Source of the DNA: Gemmatimonadales bacterium
GTDB taxonomy: Bacteria; Gemmatimonadota; Gemmatimonadetes; Gemmatimonadales; GWC2-71-9
Assembly (NCBI GenBank): GCA_013140635.1
Contig: JABFSM010000046.1
Location: 1-45,144 of the forward strand
Direction of reading: 5' to 3'
Length of the DNA: 45,144 nucleotides
Positions 17,334-25,948 of this stretch are shown one piece after another. A program made the translations under genes and the position numbers. Below the pieces are notes generated by a model. It searched no databases, was not told the origin of the DNA, and saw only the letters and a list, made by a program, of their open reading frames with translations. Each line of letters begins with the position of its first letter. Position 1 is the stretch's first letter.

Positions 17334-18305
17334 ATGATCGGCTTGCTCTTTGCCCTGTCGGCGGCACTCCCGCCGCTCCCCGACCCTTCGGAAATACTCG
17401 TCGTCACCAACAAGCAGGCGAGCACCGTCTCGATCCTGTCGCTGGCCACGGGCAAAGCGCTCGCCACGTTGCCGACCGGCGCGGGCCCGCACGAGGCCAC
17501 CGCCTCCGCCGACGGCCGCTGGGCGGTGGTCACCAACTATGGTGCGCAACAGCCGGGCAACTCGCTTACGGTGGTCGACTTGGCCAGCCTCACCGTGGCC
17601 CGGACTATCGATCTCGGAACCTATACTCGCCCGCACGGCGCGATTTTTCTCCTCGATAACAAGACCGTCGCGGTGACGTCGGAAACCACCGGCTTTGTCG
17701 TGCTGGTGGACGTCACCTCAGGCCAGATCACCGGGACGCGGCCGACCGGTCAGGCGGTAAGCCACATGGTGGCCGTCGCCGCGGATGGCCGCCGCGCCTT
17801 CACCGCCAACATCCAGCCGGGTACCATTTCGGCGGTCGATCTCGTCGCCGGCGAGCCGAGGATTCTTCAGGTTTCGACCCAGACCGAGGCGATTGGAGTG
17901 GCGCCCGACGCGAGCCAAGCCTGGGTCGGGAGCAACGACAAGGGCACGGTGTCTACGGTCAACATCGCTCAGTGGAAGGTGACCGACACCCTGGCCGTCG
18001 GAAGCTGGCCGTACCGGATCTCCTTCTCCCCCGACGGCCGGCGGGTGCTCGTGACGACACCCAACTCCGATGAGATTTGGCTCTTCGACGCGGCGGCTCG
18101 GCGCCAGACCGGACGCCTCAAGGTGGCTGGAGCGGCCAGCCGGCCCTACGGGATCATCTGGCACCCGGACGGGAAGAGTGCCTATATCACGCTAACCGGC
18201 CTGAACCAGGTCGGGGTGCTCGATGTGGACCGGATGGCCCTCACCCAGTTCCTCGACGTGGGGGCGGCGCCGGACGGGATCGCGTACGCGCGGCGGCGGA
18301 ACTGA
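17334..18305 (+). CDS. YVTN-type beta-propeller protein
   Basis: The 323-residue protein has a short hydrophobic N-terminus (MIGLLFALSAALPPLP) and then seven-bladed-propeller-type repeats of the YVTN class: EILVVTNKQASTVSILSLAT, RWAVVTNYG, AVTSETTGFVVLVDVTSG, RRAFTANIQPGTISAVDLV, AWVGSNDKGTVSTVNI, RVLVTTPNSDEIWLFDAA and SAYITLTGLNQVGVLDVD. Such proteins are usually periplasmic or surface-exposed and bind other proteins or redox carriers; no enzymatic residues are seen. AGGGG (17323-17327) precedes the ATG by 6 nt. It is the last gene of the operon that starts at 13691, and its stop codon runs straight into the polypurine arm of a repeat element. Confidence 0.82.
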   Translation: MIGLLFALSAALPPLPDPSEILVVTNKQASTVSILSLATGKALATLPTGAGPHEATASADGRWAVVTNYGAQQPGNSLTVVDLASLTVARTIDLGTYTRPHGAIFLLDNKTVAVTSETTGFVVLVDVTSGQITGTRPTGQAVSHMVAVAADGRRAFTANIQPGTISAVDLVAGEPRILQVSTQTEAIGVAPDASQAWVGSNDKGTVSTVNIAQWKVTDTLAVGSWPYRISFSPDGRRVLVTTPNSDEIWLFDAAARRQTGRLKVAGAASRPYGIIWHPDGKSAYITLTGLNQVGVLDVDRMALTQFLDVGAAPDGIAYARRRN

Positions 18306-18432
18306 GGGAAGAGGGAGGAGGGAGGAGGGAAGAGGTCGTTTTGCGGAGAGTGCGGCGCTATTTTTAAGGTAGCGAGGGAGGGCATCCCGGCACGGTTTTC
18401 CCTCCTCCCTCTTCCTCCATCCCTCTTCCCTA
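18304..18432. repeat. Polypurine/polypyrimidine inverted-repeat element (copy 2)
   Basis: A purine tract (18304-18335, built of GAGGGAAGAGGGAGG units) is matched by an inverted pyrimidine tract (18396-18432) with about 60 bp between them. The right end is again CCCTAG. The left arm overlaps the stop codon of the YVTN gene and the right arm ends 4 bp before the start codon of the E1 gene, which therefore lacks a normal purine-rich ribosome site. Confidence 0.6.
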
Positions 18433-18436
18433 GACT

Positions 18437-20569
18437 ATGGCAACCCGGCCAGCGCCCGCCTCCCGTTCCCGTCCGAGCGCTCGGCTCGAAAAGGCCGATC
18501 TCCTCGAGATGTATCGAGTGATGCTGCTCTCCAGACGTCTCGACGACAAGGAGATTCAGCTCAAGCGTCAAAACAAGATCTTCTTCCAGATCTCCGGTGC
18601 CGGCCACGAAGGGGTCTTGGTTGCCGCCGCCAAGGCGCTCCGCCCCGCCTACGACTGGTTCTACACATACTATCGCGATCGCGCGCTCTGCCTCGGCCTT
18701 GGCATGACCGCCACCGAGCAGCTCCTTTCCGCCGTCGGTGCCGCCGATGACCCCAATTCCGGCGGCCGCCAGATGCCGTCGCACTGGGGCCACAAGGACC
18801 TGAACATCGTCTCGTCATCGAGCCCGACCGGCACCCAGTTTCTCCAGGCGGTCGGCGCCGCCGAGGCGTGGCTCCGGTATTCACAGAACGAGACGATTTC
18901 GGATCGTGGGGACCGGATCAAGGGTGATGAGGTGGTGCTCGTCACCTCGGGTGACGGCACCACGAGCGAGGGAGAGTTCTGGGAGTCGCTGAGCACGGCC
19001 TGCAATCTCCAGCTGCCGATCCTCTACTTGATCGAAGACAACGGCTACGCGATCTCGGTGCCGGTCGAGGTCAATACGCCCGGTGGATCGATTTCCAAGT
19101 TGATCGCGGGCTTTCCCGGTCTCTTCGTTCAAGAGTGCGATGGCTGCGATCCGCTGGGGTCGTACGATGTGATCAGCAAAGCGGTCGACCATGTCCGCGC
19201 CCGGAAGGGCCCGGCGTTCGTGCATGCCAAAGTCATCCGGCCGTACAGCCACTCCCTTTCCGACGACGAAGTCCATTACCGTCCGCCCAGCGAGCGCGAC
19301 GCGGATGCGACGCGAGACCCGGTCCTTCGCTTTCCGAAGCAGCTCGTGGAGCAGGGAGTCGCCACTGAGGCGGAAGTCGAGCTGATCAAGAAGCAGGTGG
19401 AAGAGGAAGTCGATATCGCCACGGAGACGGCGCTGGCCTCGCCGCAGCCGGCCACCGACACCATCTATCGGTACGTGTACTCGCCTGACGTCGACCCGAC
19501 CTCTGAGCAGTTCGACACCGAAGACGACCCCCGCTTTACCGGCGAGCCGACCACGATGGTCGACTTGCTCAACGGGGCGATGAAGGATGAAATGGCGCGG
19601 GATCCTCGCATCCTCGTCTTCGGCGAGGATGTGGCCGACGTGAGCCGCGAGGCATACCTCGGCCAGGTGAAGGGGAAGGGCGGGGTCTTCAAGGTCACTT
19701 GGGGCCTCCAGAAGCTCTTCGGCGGCAATCGGGTCTACAACTCGCCGCTCGCCGAAGCCAACATCGTCGGCCGCGCGATCGGGCTCGCGACGCGCGGCCT
19801 CAAGCCGGTCGTGGAAATCCAGTTCTTCGACTACATCTGGCCGGCGTACATGCAGATTCGGAACGAGCTCGCCATCATGCGGTGGCGTTCGAACAACGCG
19901 TTCGCGGCGCCGATGGTGATCCGGGTAACCTACGGCGGCTACTTGAAGGGGGGCGCGCCCTATCACTCGCAGACCGGTGCCGCGATCTTCACCGGCATTC
20001 CCGGATTGCGCGTCGTCTGTCCCTCCACAGCGCTCGACGCGAACGGCCTCCTGCGCACCGCCATCCGCTGCGAGGATCCGGTGCTCTTCCTGGAGCACAA
20101 ACACCTCTATCGGCAAACGTACAATAAGGCGCCGAACCCCGGCCCTAACTTCATGATCCCGTTCGGCAAGGCGCGGGTCGTGAGGGAGGGGAGTGACCTG
20201 ACGGTGGTGACGTATGGCGCCTTGGTGCAGCGGACGCTGGTGGCCGCCAAAGCCCTGGAGGAGCGGATTGGGAAGAGCGTCGAGGTCATCGATCTCCGTA
20301 CCCTTTCGCCCGTCGACTACGACACGATCTACACCTCGGTCAAGAAGACGAGCCGGGTGATCGTAGCGTACGAGGATTCGCTTTCGTGGGGCTATGGCGC
20401 CGAGATCGCCGCGCGCATTGCGGACGAGACCTTCGCTTGGCTGGATGCGCCGGTGCGTCGGGTGGCGTCGACCGACACTTTCGTGGCGTACGCGCCGGAG
20501 CTCGAAGATGTGATCCTGCCGCAGAGCGAGGGCATCGCCAACGCGATGGAGGCAATGCTGCGCTGGTGA
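18437..20569 (+). CDS. 2-oxoacid (branched-chain type) dehydrogenase E1, alpha-beta fusion
   Basis: A 710-residue fusion of the E1 alpha and beta subunits of a thiamine-diphosphate-dependent 2-oxoacid dehydrogenase, which decarboxylates a 2-oxoacid and acylates the lipoyl group of E2. The alpha part (about 20-350) carries the ThDP motif from [13 protein letters not shown] (residue 172) to EDNGYA (about 204). The beta part begins near residue 372 ([15 protein letters not shown]) with [21 protein letters not shown] and ends with the transketolase C domain ([17 protein letters not shown]). Phosphorylation-loop-like [13 protein letters not shown] is present. Branched-chain, rather than pyruvate, specificity is suggested by resemblance to fused bacterial 2-oxoisovalerate enzymes. 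E2 and E3 genes are not in the window. Confidence 0.92.
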   Translation: MATRPAPASRSRPSARLEKADLLEMYRVMLLSRRLDDKEIQLKRQNKIFFQISGAGHEGVLVAAAKALRPAYDWFYTYYRDRALCLGLGMTATEQLLSAVGAADDPNSGGRQMPSHWGHKDLNIVSSSSPTGTQFLQAVGAAEAWLRYSQNETISDRGDRIKGDEVVLVTSGDGTTSEGEFWESLSTACNLQLPILYLIEDNGYAISVPVEVNTPGGSISKLIAGFPGLFVQECDGCDPLGSYDVISKAVDHVRARKGPAFVHAKVIRPYSHSLSDDEVHYRPPSERDADATRDPVLRFPKQLVEQGVATEAEVELIKKQVEEEVDIATETALASPQPATDTIYRYVYSPDVDPTSEQFDTEDDPRFTGEPTTMVDLLNGAMKDEMARDPRILVFGEDVADVSREAYLGQVKGKGGVFKVTWGLQKLFGGNRVYNSPLAEANIVGRAIGLATRGLKPVVEIQFFDYIWPAYMQIRNELAIMRWRSNNAFAAPMVIRVTYGGYLKGGAPYHSQTGAAIFTGIPGLRVVCPSTALDANGLLRTAIRCEDPVLFLEHKHLYRQTYNKAPNPGPNFMIPFGKARVVREGSDLTVVTYGALVQRTLVAAKALEERIGKSVEVIDLRTLSPVDYDTIYTSVKKTSRVIVAYEDSLSWGYGAEIAARIADETFAWLDAPVRRVASTDTFVAYAPELEDVILPQSEGIANAMEAMLRW

Positions 20570-20575
20570 CCGCCG

Positions 20576-20590
20576 CGCCGCTCAGCGGCG
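20576..20590. terminator. Hairpin between convergent E1 and histidine kinase genes
   Basis: Perfect 6-bp arms CGCCGC (20576-20581) and GCGGCG (20585-20590) flank the loop TCA. It overlaps the kinase stop codon (20582-20584) and follows the E1 stop by 6 nt. No T-run follows in either direction, so termination is plausible but unproven. Confidence 0.4.
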
Positions 20591-21982
20591 TATCGGGAAT
20601 TCCATCACGAAGGCCGCCCCCCCGTCCGCGGGGGCTTCGTGCCGCAGCCGGCCGTTCATTCGCTCCGCAATCCACCGCGCGATCGAAAGCCCGAGACCGC
20701 TCCCCGCGGCCGAGGTCCGGCCCCGGGCAAAGCGCTCGAAGATCCTGCCCCCATCCGTCGGCGGCACGCCCGGCCCCCAGTCGCGAATCCGAAGCCAAGC
20801 CCACTCCTGGTCGGTGCCGACACTGATCTCCACGGGACTATTCGGTGCGTGGACCAGAGCATTGTCCAGGAGCACCATGATGGCCCGTTCGATCAAGACC
20901 TGGTTGGCAAAGATCGGGGCCGTTTCGAAGTGGCCGATCCGGAAGACGCGGTCACGCCCGAGCGGGGTTCGGCGAGCCCGGATCATCACGGTCGAGGTGA
21001 TGTCGTCCAGGAAAAGCAGTTCGCCGGCTTCGTACTCCGCGGCGGCCTCTCCCCGCGCCATCAGCAGCAGATCTCCGATCACGTCGCCCATGCGGCGCGC
21101 CTCGCCGACGATAATGCCCAACGATTCGGTGTCCGCGGTGTTCCGCGGAGCCGACGTCAGCAGCGATTCGGCCTCACTCATGACGATGGCGGTCGGTGTC
21201 CGGAGCTCGTGGGCCGCGTCGGACAGGAACGCCAGCTGCCGGGCGGCGGCCAGGCGCTCCCGTCCGAAGGCCTCACCAAGGCGCGCGAGCAGCCGATTGA
21301 ATGAGGCGGTGAGCGTGCCCACTTCGTCCGGGATCACACGGTTAGGAATCGGGGGGAAGTCGCGCCTCCCTCCGGCGATGAGCGCCTCGGTGCGCTCCGC
21401 CGCCTCCGCCACCGCGCTGATCGGCCGGAGGGCCGGGCCGGCCGCGAGTACACCGACACCGGCGCTGGCGACGAGCAGCAGGGGAAGGCCGGCCAGGAGC
21501 ACGAGTTGCAGCGTGCGCCGTTGCTGCTCGAGGGATGCACGGGACACGCCGACCAGGACGTGGATTCCCGCTTGGAGCTCGCCGCTGAGGACCCGCGCAC
21601 TGCCGGTCGGGGTGGCGACGGTCGCCGGCCGGGGCACCCGTTGGCTGCCGAGGCTCTGGAGATCGGGGGCGCCGGGAAACCGGCGGCTCCGTCCCAACTC
21701 CCTGCCGTCGGGTCCGTACGCGATCATCGCGCGGTCGCCGTAGATCAGTTCCGCAACGATGTGCGCGACCGCCATCTCTTCTTCTGGAAACTCGGGCCGG
21801 TCCCGAGTGTAGATATCCCGGGCGGCAAGAACCGTTTCCTGGAGCGTCCGGTCGATCTGGGCGCGCGCGCCGCCATCGAGCGCCACGTAGAGCGAGGCGG
21901 CGCCCGCGGCAAGGAGGCTACCGAACCAGGCGAGATAGACGGCGGCGAGCCGGAATCGGAGACCTCTGAAGGGGTACCTCAC
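20582..21982 (-). CDS. Sensor histidine kinase
   Basis: A 466-residue membrane histidine kinase. Helix 1 (about 10-34) and helix 2 (about 157-184) bracket a 120-residue periplasmic sensor domain with no recognised fold. A HAMP linker follows (ALRPISAVAEAAERTEAL), then HisKA with the phospho-acceptor in FLSDAAHELRTP. The ATPase domain has N-box VLLDNALVHAP, G1 RDWGPGVPP, F-box IFERFARG and G2 GSGLGLSIA. It overlaps the response regulator stop by 4 bp (ATGA), so the two are coupled. The pair lies directly downstream of the Rieske/cytochrome cluster on the same strand; a redox or envelope cue is a reasonable guess only. Confidence 0.92.
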   Translation of the reverse strand: MRYPFRGLRFRLAAVYLAWFGSLLAAGAASLYVALDGGARAQIDRTLQETVLAARDIYTRDRPEFPEEEMAVAHIVAELIYGDRAMIAYGPDGRELGRSRRFPGAPDLQSLGSQRVPRPATVATPTGSARVLSGELQAGIHVLVGVSRASLEQQRRTLQLVLLAGLPLLLVASAGVGVLAAGPALRPISAVAEAAERTEALIAGGRRDFPPIPNRVIPDEVGTLTASFNRLLARLGEAFGRERLAAARQLAFLSDAAHELRTPTAIVMSEAESLLTSAPRNTADTESLGIIVGEARRMGDVIGDLLLMARGEAAAEYEAGELLFLDDITSTVMIRARRTPLGRDRVFRIGHFETAPIFANQVLIERAIMVLLDNALVHAPNSPVEISVGTDQEWAWLRIRDWGPGVPPTDGGRIFERFARGRTSAAGSGLGLSIARWIAERMNGRLRHEAPADGGAAFVMEFPIRR

Positions 21983-22662
21983 GGGGCCTCCGAACGAAGC
22001 CCCAGCATGTACCCCGCCCCCCGGATCGTGTGGAGCAGCGGCGGGCGGCCGGACTGGTCCACCTTCTTGCGAATGCGGGCGATGTACACGTCGATGACGT
22101 TCGAGAAGGGGTCGTAGCTCTCGTTCCAGACATGCGTGCTGATCTGGGGCCGATCACACACTTGGTCGCTGTGGCGGGCCAGGTACTCGAGGAGGGCGTA
22201 TTCGGTCGTCGTGAGCTCGATCCGCTGCCCTCCGCGCTCCGCGGTGCGCGGGCCGGTCTCGATCGAGAGATCCGCGACGACGATCGTTTCGGGCCGCAGG
22301 GTGGGAATCCTCCGCGCCACTGCGCGGAGCCGAGCCAGAAGCTCATCGAGCGCAAACGGCTTGACCAAGTAGTCGTCCGCGCCGTGGTCGAGGCCGCTGA
22401 CCCGGTCTTCGATGGCGTCACGCGCGGTGAGCATGACGATCGACACGAGGTTTCGGGCGGCTCGCAACTCGCGGGCGAGCGTGAGCCCTGAGCCATCAGG
22501 GAGCATAACGTCAAGCACCAGCGCTTCGTAGCTTCCCGCCCCGAGTTTGGCCCGTGCCTCCGCCAGCGATCCCGCGACGTCCACGGCATGGGCCGCTTGC
22601 CTCAGACTCTTGGCGAGAGATGCGGCAAGGCGAGGTTCGTCTTCGACAACCAGCAAACGCAT
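21979..22662 (-). CDS. OmpR/PhoB-type response regulator
   Basis: A 227-residue regulator. The receiver domain (1-115) has acidic pocket EDE (8-10), phospho-acceptor Asp in ALVLDVMLPDGSG (near 51), Thr in MLTARDA and Lys in YLVKPF. The C-terminal winged helix (about 130-225) includes TTTEYALLEYLARHSDQV and the recognition region SNVIDVYIARIRKKVD. The ATG at 22662 is preferred over the 18-codon-longer frame because GGAGGAGG lies 8 nt before it. The gene encodes the partner of the overlapping sensor kinase. Three 11-bp tandem repeats just upstream (22729-22761) fit binding by a tandem OmpR-type dimer and hence autoregulation. Confidence 0.94.
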   Translation of the reverse strand: MRLLVVEDEPRLAASLAKSLRQAAHAVDVAGSLAEARAKLGAGSYEALVLDVMLPDGSGLTLARELRAARNLVSIVMLTARDAIEDRVSGLDHGADDYLVKPFALDELLARLRAVARRIPTLRPETIVVADLSIETGPRTAERGGQRIELTTTEYALLEYLARHSDQVCDRPQISTHVWNESYDPFSNVIDVYIARIRKKVDQSGRPPLLHTIRGAGYMLGLRSEAP

Positions 22663-22728
22663 TGGGGCTACCTCCTCCGGCAGCCCCAAGATCGTGCGTC
22701 TTTCAAGCCGGATCAACCACCGAGGCGG

Positions 22729-22761
22729 TTCATCCTGAATTCATCTTGTCTTCAGTTGTTC
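22729..22761 (-). promoter_or_regulatory. Tandem 11-bp direct repeats upstream of the response regulator gene
   Basis: On the plus strand the units are TTCATCCTGAA (22729-22739), TTCATCTTGTC (22740-22750) and TTCAGTTGTTC (22751-22761). The exact 11-bp period matches the helical-turn spacing used by OmpR/PhoB-family regulators. The third unit runs into the end of the preceding gene (stop at 22752-22754). Probable self-binding site of the adjacent regulator. Confidence 0.5.
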
Positions 22762-25118
22762 GGTGCTCCGGATTGGATCCAGCTCCTCACTTTGTCGATG
22801 AAACTCTGCGGAAGCTTCCCGCTCGGCGGCATCAAGGGCCCGTTGGTCCCCTGCATGGTGCCGACCAAGAGCCCGGTGTTGGGATTGCCGGGCGTCACAT
22901 ACTTGGTGCTGTTGGTCACCAGGGCGGCATACCCCGTGGTTCTCGAGGACAAGTCGGGCTTCTGTTTTCCCGGCACATGGCAGCCACTGGTGGCGCAACT
23001 GGCCTGCAGCGTCGGGTAGATATCAGTCGTGAACGAGACCCCGGCACTTGGCGATACCGTCAGGGTGACGGACACGCTCACCGGTGAATTCGAAGCGCCC
23101 CCGGCGGCGACGGGAACCGTGGCCGTGTAGGTGCCGGCCGCGATCGCCCCGAGGGTGGGAGCCACCGTGAGGGTCGCCGGCGCCGTCGATGTGTTGAGCG
23201 AGGCGGACACCCAACCACTCGCCCCGGGGCCGTAGGCAATCGTCCCGACGGCAAGACCGGTCAACGCGCCGCCTCCCGTGTTTGAAACGGCGGCCGTCTT
23301 GGCGGCGGGGCTTGCCCCACCCGCGGTGGCGGAGAAGGCGAGCGAGGCCGGTGAGAGGCCGATCGTGGGAGGGGTGCCGGCCGCGATCGTCAGGGTTACA
23401 GACAGACTCTGCGGTGCATTGCCCGCACCGGAGGCTGAGATAGGCACGGTCGCCGAATACGTTCCCGCCGGCAGCGCGCCGGGCGATGGCGCGACCGTGA
23501 GCGTGGCGGGCGCCGTGGTCGAATTCAGAGATGCGGTGATCCAGCCGCTCCCGCCCCCGCTATAGGTGATCGCCCCGACGGAGAGACCGGCCAGGCTTCC
23601 CGTTCCGGCATTGCCCACACTCACGGTCTTCGCCGCCGGCGCCGCCCCACCGAGAGTCGTCGCAAAGGAGACCGCGCTCGGCGTGAGGGCGATGAGCGGT
23701 GCCGTGCCCGGCGGCGAGAGCACCAACGTGACGGTGACGTATTGCGGGGCGTTGCTCGCGCCGATCGCGCCGACCGGCACCGTCGCGGTATAGGTGCCCG
23801 CCGCGAGGGCGCTGACAATCGGTGTGAGCGTCAGGGTCGCAGGGGCCGTCGTCGCCGTCAGCGTGGTCTGGAGCCAGCCGGCGGCGCCGGTGTACATGGT
23901 CGGGCCGATCGAGATCCCGGTCAGGGTACCGCCCCCTGCGTTGGTAATGGACACGGTCTGCGGCGCCGGGGCAGCGCCGCCCAGTGTCCCGGCGAAGCCG
24001 ACGCTCCCCGGGGTAAGCGAGAGTGCGGCGGGAATGGCGACGCCGGTGACCGTCAGGGTGAAGGTCACGCTCTGGGATCCGGTCACATTGGACGCGCTGA
24101 CCGGTACGACGGCGGTGTAGACGCCGGCGGGGAGTCCCGCCACCGTGGGGGTGAGCGTGAGCGTCGACGGGGCCGATGTCGCCGAGAGTGCGGCAGTGAG
24201 CCAATTGCCGGCTCCTCCCGCGTAGCTGATCGTGCCGATACGAAGACCGTCCAGCGTCCCGCCCCCGCCGTTCGTGATGGCGACGGATCTCGCTTCACCA
24301 CTAGCGGCCAGAGCGGTGGTCGACAACCGGAGCGATGCGGGAACCGGCGCCGAGGTGACCGTCAGGGTAACCCGTACGGTACGCGGGCTGTTGATGGCCC
24401 CTGGAGCTCCGATGCTCACCACCGCAGCATAGGTTCCTGGACTCAGTGAGGTAGCGTCAGGCGTAAGAAGGAGGTTGGCCGGAGCAAGGGTCCCATCGAG
24501 CCGGGCGGCCAGCCATCCGGGGGTGCCGGGCTCGTAGGTCACGTCGACGATTGCCAATCCGGTCAACGGGGCGTCGTTGGCGGGAAGAATCTGCACTTGC
24601 TGGGTGACACCAGGCGTGCCGGTGACGACCCCGAAGCTGGCGGCGGTTGCGGTCATCCCGATGATCGGTCCCACCGCGGTCGGCTCCACCCGGAGCGAAA
24701 GGTCGATCGTGCGCGGGCTGTTGGCCGCGCCGGTTGCCACCAGCGTCAGGCTTGCATAGTAGGTGCCGGCGGCAAGATTTCCTGCCGCCGCCTGCAGCAT
24801 CAGCGTCGTAGGCGCTGCGGTGCCGCTCAAGGAGGCGGTCAGCCATCCCGCCCCGTCGCCGAAGTACTCCACCTTGCCGATCCCGAGGCCGCCGAGGATC
24901 CCCGGCCCGGCGTTCCCGATGGCGATAATCTGCATTGGGGCGAGGGCGTGTGTGAGCGCGCCGAACTCGGCTGAACTCTTCGAGAGCGCCATGACCGGCG
25001 GTCCTTCAGGGTCCGGGTCGAGGCCGGCCGTGGTCACGGGCTGATCGCAGGAGCCGAGGAAGAGGCCCATCGCGGCCACGAGACACCGGACCGCTCGAAG
25101 AGGCATGTCATTTCGCAT
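22752..25118 (-). CDS. Repeat lipoprotein with C-terminal cytochrome c-like domain
   Basis: A 788-residue exported protein. The signal peptide ends in a good lipobox (FLGSC, Cys24). Six tandem beta-sandwich-like repeats of about 105 residues (about 42-690) follow, each with GGxLxGLxIGxIxYxGGAxGW, AxLTLTP and AGTYTATVPV signatures; I do not know a named family with certainty (BACON/Ig-like is the nearest idea). The last 96 residues form a cytochrome c-like domain: SCATSGCH (Cys708, Cys713, His714, a CX4CH heme site) and PLMPPSGKLPQSFIDKVRSWI, with Met763 as probable sixth ligand. It would place a heme on a long stalk outside the membrane. It is last in a run of redox genes, 14 nt after the double-Rieske gene. 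Confidence 0.82.
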   Translation of the reverse strand: MRNDMPLRAVRCLVAAMGLFLGSCDQPVTTAGLDPDPEGPPVMALSKSSAEFGALTHALAPMQIIAIGNAGPGILGGLGIGKVEYFGDGAGWLTASLSGTAAPTTLMLQAAAGNLAAGTYYASLTLVATGAANSPRTIDLSLRVEPTAVGPIIGMTATAASFGVVTGTPGVTQQVQILPANDAPLTGLAIVDVTYEPGTPGWLAARLDGTLAPANLLLTPDATSLSPGTYAAVVSIGAPGAINSPRTVRVTLTVTSAPVPASLRLSTTALAASGEARSVAITNGGGGTLDGLRIGTISYAGGAGNWLTAALSATSAPSTLTLTPTVAGLPAGVYTAVVPVSASNVTGSQSVTFTLTVTGVAIPAALSLTPGSVGFAGTLGGAAPAPQTVSITNAGGGTLTGISIGPTMYTGAAGWLQTTLTATTAPATLTLTPIVSALAAGTYTATVPVGAIGASNAPQYVTVTLVLSPPGTAPLIALTPSAVSFATTLGGAAPAAKTVSVGNAGTGSLAGLSVGAITYSGGGSGWITASLNSTTAPATLTVAPSPGALPAGTYSATVPISASGAGNAPQSLSVTLTIAAGTPPTIGLSPASLAFSATAGGASPAAKTAAVSNTGGGALTGLAVGTIAYGPGASGWVSASLNTSTAPATLTVAPTLGAIAAGTYTATVPVAAGGASNSPVSVSVTLTVSPSAGVSFTTDIYPTLQASCATSGCHVPGKQKPDLSSRTTGYAALVTNSTKYVTPGNPNTGLLVGTMQGTNGPLMPPSGKLPQSFIDKVRSWIQSGAPNN

Positions 25119-25132
25119 CGTGAGGATACCGG

Positions 25133-25945
25133 TTAGTCGTCGTCGTCGCGGTTGCCGGGCACGGCGGAGCCTCGAATGCGGAGCGTGCCGGTGCTTGCAT
25201 CGAGCGTAACCATGAGCGCGGTCAGGCCGGTCTCGGCCGGTCCTTCGAGCAGAGCGCCGTCAGGCGCAAACCGGGCGCCATGCTTGGAACAGCGCCAGCC
25301 GCTGCCGGTTGGATCGATCACATACTGTTCATGGGGGCAGGCCAGCCCATAGGCGGCATAGGTCGAGACCCCAAGGCGAGCGACGCCGATCGGCACCGTG
25401 GTATTGCCGTCGACTCGAGCGACTCCGCCGATTGCCGCGAGCGCGGGAAACGAGGACAGACGGATCGTCAGGTCCACATTGCCACCCCCGCCGCTCACCA
25501 TGAGCGTGCCGGCTGCGGTATCGAGGGTGGTTTGCAGCTTGACCAGATCGGTCGTGCGCTGGCCGCCGGTCCAGGTGCCCGCGGTGTTCCACGTTGCGCC
25601 ATGATTCGGGCAGCGGAACCCGCCACCACCCGGCGTCACCGTCGTGCCCGCATGCGGGCAGGCCAGCGAGAAGACATCGTAGGATGCCGCGGAGGAGCGG
25701 ACGGCGGCCAGCGGCACGGGCGCGCCGGTGATGACCGCCATTCCTCCGACCGTGGCCAGCGCAGGATAGTCCGCGAGCCGAATCGAGAAACCGTCGAGGT
25801 TTGCGGCGGGGCCCGTCAGGCCCGCACCCCCGATGATGCCGTCGCCGCAAGCGCTTGCCAACAGCGCCCCGAGCGCGGCAGCGGTCGAACTCTGCAGAAA
25901 CTCCCGTCGGCTTACTTCGCCGCACCCCCCTCGGCAGTCACACAT
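25133..25945 (-). CDS. Tat-exported protein with two Rieske [2Fe-2S] domains
   Basis: The 270-residue protein has a Tat signal (SRREFLQSS, residues 12-20) followed by ASAC, so it may be a Tat lipoprotein at Cys33. Two complete Rieske sites follow: Cys96-x-His98 with Cys112-x-x-His115 (CPHAG and CPNHGATW), and Cys203-x-His205 with Cys219-x-x-His222 (CPHEQ and CSKHGARF). Each domain has the usual preceding strand pattern (LADYPALATVGG, LSSFPALAAIGG), so the protein arose by internal duplication. A Cys-rich stretch (CDCRGGC) precedes the twin arginines. Rieske clusters pass single electrons; two in one chain suggests an electron relay. It lies 3 nt after the single-Rieske gene. Confidence 0.9.
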   Translation of the reverse strand: MCDCRGGCGEVSRREFLQSSTAAALGALLASACGDGIIGGAGLTGPAANLDGFSIRLADYPALATVGGMAVITGAPVPLAAVRSSAASYDVFSLACPHAGTTVTPGGGGFRCPNHGATWNTAGTWTGGQRTTDLVKLQTTLDTAAGTLMVSGGGGNVDLTIRLSSFPALAAIGGVARVDGNTTVPIGVARLGVSTYAAYGLACPHEQYVIDPTGSGWRCSKHGARFAPDGALLEGPAETGLTALMVTLDASTGTLRIRGSAVPGNRDDDD

Positions 25946-25948
25946 CGC

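Noticed and set aside
22752-25118. Periodic DNA repeats of about 310 bp that might suggest a repeat array
   Set aside because: They are diverged coding repeats of one protein domain; there are no short direct repeats with unique spacers, so no CRISPR.
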